Positions 16,609 through 25,019 of a stretch of DNA of 48,261 bases are shown here, in pieces (position 1 is the first letter of the stretch; the number at the start of each line of letters is the position of its first letter). The translations under genes and the position numbers were made by a program. Below the pieces are notes generated by a model that worked only from the letters and a program-made list of their open reading frames with translations, searched no databases and was not told the origin of the DNA. The DNA is from Micromonospora rosaria (lineage in GTDB: Bacteria > Actinomycetota > Actinomycetes > Mycobacteriales > Micromonosporaceae): assembly GCF_001567585.1 (NCBI RefSeq), contig NZ_LRQV01000044.1, positions 1 through 48,261 of the forward strand. The letters are read 5' to 3'.

Positions 16609-17277
16609 TCACCCCGTCCGCCCGGTCGTGGCCGCCGGCCCGAGCAGGGCCAGGGCCGCGGCCGGGCTGCGGATCGTCACGTCGGCGGGGACGGCCGGGT
16701 CGTACTCGTGTCCCCACCCGGCGGCGACCGCGAGCGCGCCGGCGTTCCCGGCCGCCATCAGGTCCCGGGCCGAGTCGCCGACCATCGCCAGCGCGCCCGG
16801 CGGCACGCCGAGCCGCGCGGCGACCACGAGCAGCCCGTCCGGCGCGGGTTTGGCCCGCCGGGCGTCCTCGGCGCAGACCAGCACGTCCACCAGGTCGGCC
16901 AGGCCCGCGTCGTGCAGCAGCACCGCCGCCGCCCGCCGGCTCGCCCCGGTGCAGACCGCCACCGGGCCGTAGGCCCGCTGGGCGCGCAGTACACCCGGCA
17001 CCCCCGGGTACGCCACCACGCCGGTCGCGCCGAGGTGTGTGTAGTACGCGCTCAGGTCCTCCTCGGTGGCCGGGCGGCGCAGCAGGTGGGCGAGCATCCG
17101 TTCCGGCGGCCCGAGCGGGTACGCGGCCTCGACGTCCGCCGGGCTGACGACGTGCCCGCCGACGGCCGCGACCGTCCGGACGAAGGCCTGCGGCACGTGG
17201 TGACCGGAGTCGACGAGCGTGCCGTCGAGGTCCCAGACCAGCAGCTCGGGTGGGGTGGGCCGGGCGGCGGGCGGCAC
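16609..17277 (-). CDS. HAD-superfamily hydrolase (phosphoglycolate-phosphatase-like)
   Basis: The 222-aa protein shows all HAD motifs: I LVWDLDGTLVDSG (nucleophile and acid Asp), II VAVCTGASR (Thr), III RRAKPAPDGLL (Lys) and IV MVGDSARDLMAAGNAG. A helical cap lies between motifs I and II, as in the beta-phosphoglucomutase/Gph subfamily. It should hydrolyse a small phosphate ester; the substrate is unknown. GTG 17277 lies 7 bp downstream of the P450 stop, so it is the second gene of a P450-HAD operon and could act on a phosphorylated pathway intermediate. It is convergent with ahcY, only 3 bp from its stop. Confidence 0.9.
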   Translation of the reverse strand: MPPAARPTPPELLVWDLDGTLVDSGHHVPQAFVRTVAAVGGHVVSPADVEAAYPLGPPERMLAHLLRRPATEEDLSAYYTHLGATGVVAYPGVPGVLRAQRAYGPVAVCTGASRRAAAVLLHDAGLADLVDVLVCAEDARRAKPAPDGLLVVAARLGVPPGALAMVGDSARDLMAAGNAGALAVAAGWGHEYDPAVPADVTIRSPAAALALLGPAATTGRTG

Positions 17278-17284
17278 GGCCGGC

Positions 17285-18547
17285 TCAGCTCGGCGGCAGC
17301 GGCAGGTCGGCGCGGCCGGGGGTGCGTGGTGGCCGGGGCGCGAAGGTCACCGGGAGCCGGCGGAAACCGTTGACCTGGCCGACCGACGGGTACCGCCGCA
17401 CCCCGGCGGCGTCGACGCGGAAGTCCGGGATGCGCCGCAGCACGGCGGCGAGCAGGACCCGGAACATCGTCCGGGCGAAGTGGGCGCCGAGGCAGTGGTG
17501 CACCCCGGCGCCGAAGGCGACGTGCCGGTTGTCGGGGCGGTCCAGCACCACCCGGTCGGGCTCGGCGATCGCCGTGTCGTCGTGGTTCGCCCCGGCCCAG
17601 GAGATCAGCAGCCGGTCGCCGGCCTTCAGCGGGCACCCGTCGAGCACGGTGTCGGCGGCGACCGTCCGGCCGTTGAGGTGGATCGGGGAGAAGTACCGCA
17701 GGAACTCCTCCGTCGCCGGCTCCAGCAGGCGCGGGTCGGCGGCGAGCCGGTCCCGTTCGGTGGGGTGCGCGTCGAGCCAGTGCACGACGCTGCTGATCAG
17801 CGCGGTGGTGCTGTCCACGCCGCCGAAGAAGACCAGTTGGGCGATGCTGACCACCTCCTGGTCGGTCAGCGGCCGGTCCCCGTCGGCGTCGCCGACCAGC
17901 CCGCTGATCAGGTCGGTGCCCGGCTCCCGGCGGCGGCGCGCCACGGTCTCGGCGAGCAGCGCGAGCACGTCGGCGAGCCCGGCCTGGGCCCGGTCGTGGC
18001 TCGGGGTGCCGGGCGGATGGGTGACCAGGGTGTGGAACGGGTCGACCAGCTCGCGCCACCGGGGCACGGGCAGCCCGAGCAGCGCGACGACGAGCGCGGC
18101 CGGCACGGGAAAGCCGAGGTCGTCGGCGATGTCGAGCCGGCCGGTGGCGATCCTCGCGTCGATCAGGTGCTCGGTCAGCTCGGTGAGCCACGGCTCCCAG
18201 CGGGCCACCTCGCGGGGCGAGAACCAGCGGCTCATCCGGCGTCGGTAGAACGCCGACTCGGGCGGGTCCGCCTCCTGCGGCAGGCTGCGGGTGCCGACGG
18301 AGGCGGGGATGCCCACCCCCCGGTACCCGGTGCGCTCCCCGGTCGGGTCGTGGTCGGAGGAGAAGACCTCCGGGGTGCGGGCCACCTCGCGGACCGCCGC
18401 GTACGACGAGACGACCCAGAAACCGCCGTGCGCCCGGGAGTAGCCGACCGGGCAGGTGGCCCGCAGACCGGCGTAGATCTCCGGCCAGTGCCGGGCGTAC
18501 TCCGTGGAGCTGAAGTCGAAGTCGATGACCGGTCGGGCCTGGGTCAC
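17285..18547 (-). CDS. Cytochrome P450
   Basis: The 420-aa protein has the I-helix oxygen-binding segment LVFFGGVDSTTALISS, the K-helix ExxR (EEFLRYF) and the heme-binding loop FGAGVHHCLGAHFAR with the axial Cys. Length and features are those of soluble bacterial class I P450s, which need separate ferredoxin and reductase; none are encoded nearby. GTG 18547 with GGGGGAGG is preferred over the much longer upstream frame, whose extra 73 residues are basic and not P450-like. It heads a two-gene operon with the HAD enzyme and is divergent from the radical SAM operon, suggesting a tailoring oxidation in the same pathway. Confidence 0.93.
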   Translation of the reverse strand: MTQARPVIDFDFSSTEYARHWPEIYAGLRATCPVGYSRAHGGFWVVSSYAAVREVARTPEVFSSDHDPTGERTGYRGVGIPASVGTRSLPQEADPPESAFYRRRMSRWFSPREVARWEPWLTELTEHLIDARIATGRLDIADDLGFPVPAALVVALLGLPVPRWRELVDPFHTLVTHPPGTPSHDRAQAGLADVLALLAETVARRRREPGTDLISGLVGDADGDRPLTDQEVVSIAQLVFFGGVDSTTALISSVVHWLDAHPTERDRLAADPRLLEPATEEFLRYFSPIHLNGRTVAADTVLDGCPLKAGDRLLISWAGANHDDTAIAEPDRVVLDRPDNRHVAFGAGVHHCLGAHFARTMFRVLLAAVLRRIPDFRVDAAGVRRYPSVGQVNGFRRLPVTFAPRPPRTPGRADLPLPPS

Positions 18548-18854
18548 CTCGCGCCACCTCCCCCGTCGCGCACCGGTGCGAAAAGCCGGCACGAACCGGC
18601 AAATCGATCGACAGCGATCGTACTCCCAATCGCGTCGGAGGGGCAAACGCATTGCGCTCGTCCGGTCGCTTCGAGTGACGTACGGGGTTGTGTTCATCGA
18701 ACGCCTGTGCCTAGCATCGAGCGGAGCAAGTAGATCAATGCCAAATGTTGCCGGTAAGACGGGCATCCGGGTCGTGGCTGTGGTCCGCCCGGGCCCGGTG
18801 CCGATGTCGGCGCCCGCACATCAATTGCAGCCCTGATCGAAAGCGCGGGGGACC
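18548..18854. promoter_or_regulatory. Divergent P450 / radical SAM promoter region
   Basis: No gene is seen in these 307 bp, which are AT-richer than the flanks. For the radical SAM operon a sigma70-like promoter TTGTGT (18688-18693), 18-bp spacer, TAGCAT (18712-18717) is visible. GTTC-ATC-GAAC (18692-18702), a perfect short inverted repeat, lies between the boxes and could be an operator. GCCGG-CACGAA-CCGGC near 18594-18609 lies toward the P450 side. Confidence 0.5.
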
Positions 18855-19919
18855 ATGTCCGAACTCCTCACCATCGGTGGATCGCGTCCGGAGGGTTCCC
18901 GGGACCGCACCCGGGTGCACTACCGCAGATTCCACAACATCTATCTCTACATCACCGAGCGGTGCCAGTTGCGCTGCGGCCACTGCTACATGGGCGACCG
19001 GCTCGAACGCGGGCTCTCGCTCAGCTACGACAAGGCCGTCCGCATCATGAACCAGTGCCGCACGCTGGGCGGCGAGTACATCACCTTCCTCGGCGGCGAG
19101 CCGACCCTGCACCCCGACCTGCCCCGCATGGTCGACCACGCCCGCGAGGTCGGCTACCGGCAGGTGATGATCAACTCCAACGGTCTGCTGGAGCGGACCA
19201 TCGACAAGATCGCGCCGGAGAAGTTGCACTACATCTCGTTCAGCCTGGACGGCGCCTCGGCCGAGGTGCACGACGCGGTCCGGGGCGAGGGAATGTTCGA
19301 CAAGACGGTGCCCTGCATCCGCAGTACCGTCGAGGCGGGATATCCGGTCCGGCTGATCTGCACGATCTCCCAGATCAACATCGCCGACGCGCCGAACATC
19401 CTCGCGCTGGCCGACGAGATCGGCGTGCAAATGGTGAACTTCCACGTCTTCTCCGAAGAGGGGCGGGGCATCGCCAACGCGGAGACCTGGTCGCTGTCGC
19501 CGTACGAGTGGATCAGTTTCTACGAGCACCTGGAAAGCATCAAGGACGAATACCGGACCTCGATCTGGTACCCGCCGACGTACGCCAACCGGGAACGGCT
19601 CGAACGCTACGTCGACGAGGGGTACCGGGGCTGTGTCGGCTGCTCCCTGGACCGCCTCTCGATCTTCCCGGACGGGCGCTCGTACGTCTGCTCGGTCCTC
19701 TTCGACGAGCCGATGCACTTCGCCGTGATGACCGACCAGGGGCTCCGGCTCAACCGCCAGCAGAACGAGTTCGAACTCTTCACCCAGGCCACCTTCCAGG
19801 CCGGTGACGAGCCGTGGCTCAGCGGCTGCCCGGCCGAGGCGGTCCTCGCCCGCAACGGCAAGCCGACCACCCCACCAGACCTGGTCTCGCTCTGCCGGCT
19901 CTGGAAATCGCAGGCATGA
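18855..19919 (+). CDS. Radical SAM protein with SPASM/twitch-like C-terminus
   Basis: In this 354-aa protein the CxxxCxxC cluster motif is CQLRCGHC (Cys37, 41, 44), binding the SAM-cleaving 4Fe-4S cluster. GGEP follows (FLGGEPTLHPDL), then the strand motifs INSNG and SFSLDG. Further cysteines (260, 263, 279, 325, 347, in GCVGCSLD, SYVCSV and SGCPAE) suggest an auxiliary cluster as in SPASM/twitch enzymes. These proteins perform radical modifications of peptides, sugars or nucleosides; no small peptide gene is adjacent, so a small-molecule substrate is more likely here. ATG 18855 is preceded by GCGGGGGA. The stop overlaps the next start (ATGA), showing tight coupling to the SAHH-like pair. Confidence 0.9.
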   Translation: MSELLTIGGSRPEGSRDRTRVHYRRFHNIYLYITERCQLRCGHCYMGDRLERGLSLSYDKAVRIMNQCRTLGGEYITFLGGEPTLHPDLPRMVDHAREVGYRQVMINSNGLLERTIDKIAPEKLHYISFSLDGASAEVHDAVRGEGMFDKTVPCIRSTVEAGYPVRLICTISQINIADAPNILALADEIGVQMVNFHVFSEEGRGIANAETWSLSPYEWISFYEHLESIKDEYRTSIWYPPTYANRERLERYVDEGYRGCVGCSLDRLSIFPDGRSYVCSVLFDEPMHFAVMTDQGLRLNRQQNEFELFTQATFQAGDEPWLSGCPAEAVLARNGKPTTPPDLVSLCRLWKSQA

Positions 19920-21166
19920 CCACGACCGACACCCACCCGACCCCGGCCGCCGGCAGCACCGCCGCGCCGCCGACCGACCCACCGTCGACCGACGCGGCCC
20001 GCTCCGGGGCGCGACCGAGCGCGAGCGCGACGGCGCGGCTGCGCCTGGCCTGGCGGCAGATGCCGGTGCTCGCCGCGCTGCGCCGCCAGGTCCGCGCGGA
20101 CCGCCCGCTGCTCGGCGTGCCGGTGGCGGCGGCGATGCACGTGAGCACCGAGACCGCCCACCTCATGGTCACGCTGAAGGACGCCGGGGCCCGGCTCCTG
20201 CTGCACCCGTCCAACCTGGGCACCCTCGACCCGGCGGCGGTGGCGGAGCTGCGTCGGCGGGCGATCCGGGTGAACCTGCCGGACACCGGTTCGGCGCCGC
20301 TCACCGAGCAGCTCGCCGCCTTCCGGCCCCGCCTGCTCACCGACAACGGCACCCTGCTCACCGCCTGCGCCGACGTCCCCGAGCTGGCCGGCGACCTGCT
20401 GGGCGCCACCGTGCACTCGCGCAACGCGGAGCGGACGGCCCGCGCCCTGGCCGCCGCCGGCCGGCTGCCGGTACCGGTCATCCCGGTGGCCGACTCGGTG
20501 CTCAAGAGCGCGGTGGAGACCCCGGCCGGCACCGGCCAGTCCACCGTGCACGCGCTGGTCCGGGCGACCGGGGTGCAGCTCGGCGGCAAACGCGCGGTGG
20601 TCGTCGGGTACGGCACCGCCGGCACCGGCATCGCCCGGTACCTCCAGGCGATGCGGTGCCGGGTCACGGTGGTCGACACCTCGGCGGTCGCCTGCCTGCG
20701 GGCCCTGGCCGACGGCCACGCCGTCGGGGCGCTCGACACCGTCCTCGCCGAGGCCGACATCGTCGTCGTCGCCACGGGTACCCGGCAGGTGGTCACCGAC
20801 CGGCACCTCGACCTGCTGCCGGACGGGGTGCTGCTGGGCAACATCGGCCACTACCCGGACGCGATCGACGTCCCCGCCCTGACCCGCGCCGCCGACCGGG
20901 TGACCGCCCTCGGCGGCGGTGTGCACGAGTACCTGCTCGCCGGCCGGTCGGTGTTCCTGCTCGGTGAGGGCAGCCAGCTCAACCACGTCTGCGCGGGCGG
21001 GAACTCCAGCGAGACCATGGACCTGACCCTCTCCCTGCACGTGCTCTGCCTGCTGCACCTGGTACGGCGACCGGACGACCTGGTACCCGGTCTCAACCCG
21101 CTGCCGGACTCGTTCTCCGAGACCGTCGCGCGGGCGAAGCTGCGCGCCCTCGGACACGTGGCCTGA
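19916..21166 (+). CDS. SAH-hydrolase-like protein, paralog 1 (divergent active site)
   Basis: The 416-aa protein shares the fold of adenosylhomocysteinase: AMHVSTETAHLMVTL matches the substrate-His segment, LLTDNGTLL the Asp segment, VADSVLKSAVE the catalytic-Lys segment, VVVGYGTAGTGIARYL the NAD site and GNIGHYPDAIDV the His loop. Compared with AhcY at 15145, the catalytic Lys and both His are kept, but the Asp-Asn after the Lys is Glu-Thr, the EETTTG loop is replaced by HSRNAE, and the C-terminal KPDHYRY arm is missing. The first about 55 residues are a Pro/Ala/Thr-rich tail without counterpart. NAD-dependent redox chemistry on a nucleoside-like substrate other than SAH is likely. It is coupled to the radical SAM gene by ATGA. 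Confidence 0.87.
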   Translation: MTTTDTHPTPAAGSTAAPPTDPPSTDAARSGARPSASATARLRLAWRQMPVLAALRRQVRADRPLLGVPVAAAMHVSTETAHLMVTLKDAGARLLLHPSNLGTLDPAAVAELRRRAIRVNLPDTGSAPLTEQLAAFRPRLLTDNGTLLTACADVPELAGDLLGATVHSRNAERTARALAAAGRLPVPVIPVADSVLKSAVETPAGTGQSTVHALVRATGVQLGGKRAVVVGYGTAGTGIARYLQAMRCRVTVVDTSAVACLRALADGHAVGALDTVLAEADIVVVATGTRQVVTDRHLDLLPDGVLLGNIGHYPDAIDVPALTRAADRVTALGGGVHEYLLAGRSVFLLGEGSQLNHVCAGGNSSETMDLTLSLHVLCLLHLVRRPDDLVPGLNPLPDSFSETVARAKLRALGHVA

Positions 21167-21168
21167 CC

Positions 21169-22287
21169 ATGGTCGAGCCGATCGACGGCGGCGCGGTGGC
21201 CGCCCGGATGCCGGTGCTGGCGCGACTCGCCCGGGAGTTCGCCACCGACCGGCCGCTCGCCGGGCGTCGGGTGGCGGCGGCGCTCAACGTCACCCCGGAG
21301 GCGACCGCCCTGGTCCGGGTCCTGCTGGCCGGCGCGGCCGAGGTGCTGGTGGTCTCCTCGAAACCGACCACCTTCGACCCGGCCGCCGCCGAGGCGATGG
21401 GCCGGCTCGGCGCCCGGGTGCTGCCCGGCCCCGACACCGCCAAGGAGGTGCTGGCCTTCGCGCCCGACCTGGTGGTCGACAACGGCTCGGTGGCCGAACT
21501 CTGGGCCGCCGAGCCGGACCCGCCCGCCGTCGTCGGCGGCACGGTCCACTCCCAGCACGCCCTCGGCCGGGTCCGCCGGGCCGGCCGGCTGCCGTTCCCG
21601 CTCTACACCGTCACCGAGTCGGCGGTGAAGACCACCGTCGAGACCGCGCACGGCACCGGACAGGCCGCCCTGCGTGGCCTGATCGACGCGGGGGTGCAGA
21701 TCGCCGGCAAGCGGGTGCTGGTGGTCGGGTTCGGGGTGACCGGCCGGGCGGTCGCCGACTACCTGCGCGGCTGCCACGCGCGGGTGGCGGTCGCCGAGGT
21801 CGCCCCGGTGCCGCTGCTCCAGGCGGTCCACCTCGGCTTCGAGGTGGTCGGCCTGACCACCGGGCTGGCCACCGCCGACGTGGTGGTCACCGTGACCGAC
21901 GCGGAACGGGTGCTCGACCTCGACCACCTGCGGCTGCTCCCCGACGGGGCGGTGCTCGGCGGGATCGGGCACGCCGCCACCGAGATCGACCGCGCCGGCC
22001 TGGCCGCCGCCGCCGACCGGGTCGATCCGGTCCCTGGCGGGCGGCGGTACCGGCTCGCCGGCCGGCACCTCACCCTGCTGGAGGGGGCGGGCGGCAACCA
22101 CGTCTTCGCCGGCATCAACCCGCCCGAACTGATGGACCTGAGCCTCGCCCTGCACGCGTTGTGCCTGGCCCGGCTCGCGTCGACCGGTCCACCGCCGGCC
22201 GGGCTGCACCCGGTGCCCGCCGAGGTGGACGCCCGGGTGGCCCGTACCAAACTGGCCGTCCTCGGCCTGGCCGGGGTCCTGCCGTGA
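21169..22287 (+). CDS. SAH-hydrolase-like protein, paralog 2 (divergent active site)
   Basis: This 372-aa relative of the preceding protein starts 2 bp after its stop. AALNVTPEATALVRVL is the N-terminal substrate segment in which the His of AhcY is replaced by Asn. VVDNGSVAEL keeps the Asp, GGTVHSQHALG replaces the EETTTG loop as in paralog 1, and ESAVKTTVETAHGTG keeps the Lys but again has Glu-Thr for Asp-Asn. VVGFGVTGRAVADYL binds NAD and GGIGHAATEIDR keeps the late His. The C-terminal arm is missing. The pair may form a heteromer with one impaired subunit, or act in sequence on related intermediates. Its stop overlaps the next GTG. Confidence 0.87.
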   Translation: MVEPIDGGAVAARMPVLARLAREFATDRPLAGRRVAAALNVTPEATALVRVLLAGAAEVLVVSSKPTTFDPAAAEAMGRLGARVLPGPDTAKEVLAFAPDLVVDNGSVAELWAAEPDPPAVVGGTVHSQHALGRVRRAGRLPFPLYTVTESAVKTTVETAHGTGQAALRGLIDAGVQIAGKRVLVVGFGVTGRAVADYLRGCHARVAVAEVAPVPLLQAVHLGFEVVGLTTGLATADVVVTVTDAERVLDLDHLRLLPDGAVLGGIGHAATEIDRAGLAAAADRVDPVPGGRRYRLAGRHLTLLEGAGGNHVFAGINPPELMDLSLALHALCLARLASTGPPPAGLHPVPAEVDARVARTKLAVLGLAGVLP

Positions 22288-23282
22288 ACATCGTCGTGCA
22301 CGGTCCGGTCAGCGACCTGGGACGGGACCTCATCCGGCGGGAGCTGCCGCCCGAGCGGTTCACGGTCCGCTTCTCCGACCGCGCCGACCCGGACCGGCCC
22401 GCCGTGCTCGCCGGCTGCGAGGCGATCGTCGTCGACCACGCCCCGCTGACCGGGGCCGACTTCGCGGCGATGCCCCGGCTGCGGCTGGTGCAGCGGCTGG
22501 GCCGGGGGCCGTTCGACATCAGCGCGGAGATCGCCGCCGCGCACGCCCACGGCGTCCCGTTCGCGCACAACCGGTCCGGCTTCGCCGCCTCGGCGACCGC
22601 CGAGTACACCGTGCTGGCCATGCTCGCCCTGCCCCGCCGGCTCGTCGAGGCCGACGGGTACGTCCGGCGGGGCGGGTGGGGCCCCGACAACCGGTTCGAC
22701 GCCGCCACCGCCGACCTGGCCGGCAGCACCGTCGGCCTGGTCGGCATGGGCCGGGTCGGCCGGCAGGTGGCCCGGCTGCTGCGCCCGTTCGGCGTGACCG
22801 TCCGGTACGCGTCCCGCCGCCGGCTGCCGGCGGAGGAGGAACGGGCGCTCGCCGTCGGGTACCTGCCCCTGCCCGACCTGGTCGCCACCGTGGACGTGGT
22901 CAGCCTGCACGTGCGGGCCACCGGGCCGGACCCGTTCCGGTTCGACGCCGCGCTGATCGACCGGATGCGTCCCGGGGCGTACCTGATCAACACCTCGCGG
23001 GGTCCGTTGCTGGACCAGGCCGCGCTGGTCCGCGCGCTGACCGAGGGCCGGCTGGCCGGCGCCGCGCTGGACGTCTTCGACCCGGAGCCGCTGCCCGCCG
23101 ACTCCCCCCTGCACACCCTGCCCACCGTCATCCTCACCCCGCACATCGCCGGACGCACCCGGCAGGTCGCGGAGATGTACTACCGGTGCGCGGTCGACAA
23201 CCTCGTCCGGCTGGCCGCCGGCGAGCCGCTGCGCGACCTGGTGCCACCCGCACCCGTGGAGGAGGTCACGTGCTCGTCCTAG
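22284..23282 (+). CDS. NAD-dependent D-2-hydroxyacid dehydrogenase family protein
   Basis: This 332-aa protein has the Rossmann motif VGLVGMGRVGRQVARLL and the family's catalytic residues: Arg in INTSRGPLLDQ, Glu in DVFDPEPLP and His in LTPHIAGRTRQ. It resembles the SerA/phosphonate-dehydrogenase/glyoxylate-reductase group. It should interconvert a 2-hydroxy acid and a 2-oxo acid with NAD(H); the substrate is unknown. The start GTG 22284 overlaps the previous stop (GTGA), and the gene end overlaps the carbamoyltransferase start by 13 bp, so it is an integral member of the operon. Confidence 0.9.
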   Translation: MNIVVHGPVSDLGRDLIRRELPPERFTVRFSDRADPDRPAVLAGCEAIVVDHAPLTGADFAAMPRLRLVQRLGRGPFDISAEIAAAHAHGVPFAHNRSGFAASATAEYTVLAMLALPRRLVEADGYVRRGGWGPDNRFDAATADLAGSTVGLVGMGRVGRQVARLLRPFGVTVRYASRRRLPAEEERALAVGYLPLPDLVATVDVVSLHVRATGPDPFRFDAALIDRMRPGAYLINTSRGPLLDQAALVRALTEGRLAGAALDVFDPEPLPADSPLHTLPTVILTPHIAGRTRQVAEMYYRCAVDNLVRLAAGEPLRDLVPPAPVEEVTCSS

Positions 23283-24937
23283 GCGTCAACTTCGGATTCC
23301 ACGACCCGTCCGCCGCGCTGGTCGCCGACGGCCGGCTGCTCGCCCTCGCCGAGCAGGAACGCTTCAGCCGGCGCAAACGGGCGCCGCTGGAGATGCCGCT
23401 GGACGCGGTCACCGCCTGCCTGGAGACGGCCGGCGTCCGGCCCGCCGACGTCGACGCGGTCGCCTGGGGCTGGGACGTCGACCGGTTCGACCCGCCGCTG
23501 CCGCCCGCCCCCCACCTCGACCCGGCCAACGCCCTGCCGGCCGGCTTCGACGCGGCCCCACCGGTCACCCCGGTCGCCCACCACGTCGCCCACGCCGCCA
23601 GCGCCTTCTGGGCCAGCGGCTTCCCCTCCGCCGCCGTCCTGATCGCCGACGGCCAGGGGGAACGGGAGGCCACCTCGCTGGGCGTGGCCGACGAGTCGGG
23701 CGTCAAGCTCCTGGCGACGTACCCGGTCAACGCCTCGCTCGGGCACTTCTACCGGGGCGCGGCGCAGTACGCCGGGCTGGAGCGGGGCGCGTCCCGGGGC
23801 GAGGGCAAGCTGATGGGACTGGCCGCGTACGGCCGGCCGGTCGACCCGATGCCCCTGCTCACCGGGGACGGGCAGCTCGCCCTCGACCCCCGGGTCCGGG
23901 TCCCGCACACCGCCGACACCCGCAGCGAGATGCGGGACGCGCTGCGCCGCTGGTGGACGGCGCACACCTTCCCGTACGTCAGCGGCAACACCGCCGAGCA
24001 GATGGCGTACGTCAACTTCGCCGCGTCGGCGCAGGCCGCCCTGGAGACCGCGCTGGTGAACCTCGCCGCGCAGGCACGCCAGCTGACCGGCCAGCGCCGG
24101 CTGGTGATCGCCGGTGGCGTGGCGCAGAACTGCTCGGCGAACGCGGCGATCGTGGAGGCCGGCCACTTCGACGAGTACTACGTCCTCCCGGTGCCGCACG
24201 ACGCCGGGGTCTCCTACGGTGCCGCGCTGGCCGTGGCACACGCCGAGGCCCTGCGCACCGGGGCGCCGTTCCGGCCGCAGCGGCTCGACCACGCCTACTG
24301 GGGGCCGGACGTCCGACCGGAGCAGGTGGCGGCGGCGCTGCACGGCAGCGGCCTGCGCGCCGAGCGGCTGCCGGAGGAGGAACTGCTGGGCCGGGTGGCC
24401 GCCGCGCTGGCCGAGGGCCGCATCGTCGGGTGGTACTCGGGGCGGGCCGAGATCGGCCCCCGCGCGCTGGGCGCCCGGAGCCTGCTCGCCGACCCCCGCC
24501 GCCGCGAGACGGTGCTGCGGCTGAACACCCTCAAGGGGCGGGAGGTGTGGCGACCGCTGGCCCCCAGCGTCCTCGCCGAACGCTTCGACGAGTACTTCGA
24601 GGCGGGGCTGGCCTCGCCCTTCATGAACGTCCGGGCGATGACCCGCCCGGCGGTCCGCAGTCGGATCGCGGCGGTGGTGCACGTCGACGGCTCGGCCCGG
24701 CCGCAGGCGGTCAACCGCACGGACTCGCCCCGGTACTGGTCGCTGATCAGCGCGTTCGAGCGGCTGACCGGGGTGCCGGTGGTGCTCAACACGTCGTTCA
24801 ACCTGGCCGGCGAGCCGATCGTCAACACCCCGGCGGAGGCGGTGCGGACGTTCCTCGCCGGCCAGCTCGACCTGTTGGTGCTCCAGGACCGGCTGGTCAC
24901 CCGGCCCGAGCCGGCCGACCCCGGCCCGGCCGGGTGA
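23270..24937 (+). CDS. NodU/CmcH/TobZ-family carbamoyltransferase
   Basis: This 555-aa protein opens with VLGVNFGFHDPSAALVADG, contains the metal-binding HHVAHAASAFWASGF segment and the ASRGEGKLMGLAAYG and VIAGGVAQNCSANAAI motifs of the Kae1-like domain. It ends with the YrdC-like carbamoyltransferase C-domain (AEIGPRALGARSLLADPR, GVPVVLNTSFNLAGEPIV). The family transfers carbamoyl from carbamoyl phosphate, via carbamoyl-adenylate, to hydroxyl groups of antibiotics or Nod factors. GTG 23270 has GGAGGAGG 5 nt upstream, inside the previous gene. Its presence argues that the pathway product is a carbamate ester and supports the reading of this region as a biosynthetic cluster. Confidence 0.93.
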   Translation: MLVLGVNFGFHDPSAALVADGRLLALAEQERFSRRKRAPLEMPLDAVTACLETAGVRPADVDAVAWGWDVDRFDPPLPPAPHLDPANALPAGFDAAPPVTPVAHHVAHAASAFWASGFPSAAVLIADGQGEREATSLGVADESGVKLLATYPVNASLGHFYRGAAQYAGLERGASRGEGKLMGLAAYGRPVDPMPLLTGDGQLALDPRVRVPHTADTRSEMRDALRRWWTAHTFPYVSGNTAEQMAYVNFAASAQAALETALVNLAAQARQLTGQRRLVIAGGVAQNCSANAAIVEAGHFDEYYVLPVPHDAGVSYGAALAVAHAEALRTGAPFRPQRLDHAYWGPDVRPEQVAAALHGSGLRAERLPEEELLGRVAAALAEGRIVGWYSGRAEIGPRALGARSLLADPRRRETVLRLNTLKGREVWRPLAPSVLAERFDEYFEAGLASPFMNVRAMTRPAVRSRIAAVVHVDGSARPQAVNRTDSPRYWSLISAFERLTGVPVVLNTSFNLAGEPIVNTPAEAVRTFLAGQLDLLVLQDRLVTRPEPADPGPAG

Positions 24938-24984
24938 CCCCTCCGGCGCGGGCCGGGGCGACCGTCCGGGCCCGCGCCCGGCTG

Positions 24985-25014
24985 GCCGGGCCGGCTTCGG
25001 GTGGGCGGCCCGGC
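24985..25014. terminator. Stem-loop between convergent carbamoyltransferase and GT4 genes
   Basis: GCCGGGCCG (24985-24993) pairs perfectly with CGGCCCGGC (25006-25014) over a 12-nt loop in the 82-bp convergent gap. Confidence 0.6.
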
Positions 25015-25019
25015 CCGGC

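Noticed and set aside
14937..17147. 736-aa plus-strand open frame across ahcY and the HAD gene
   Set aside because: Arg/Pro-rich high-GC shadow of ahcY in another frame.
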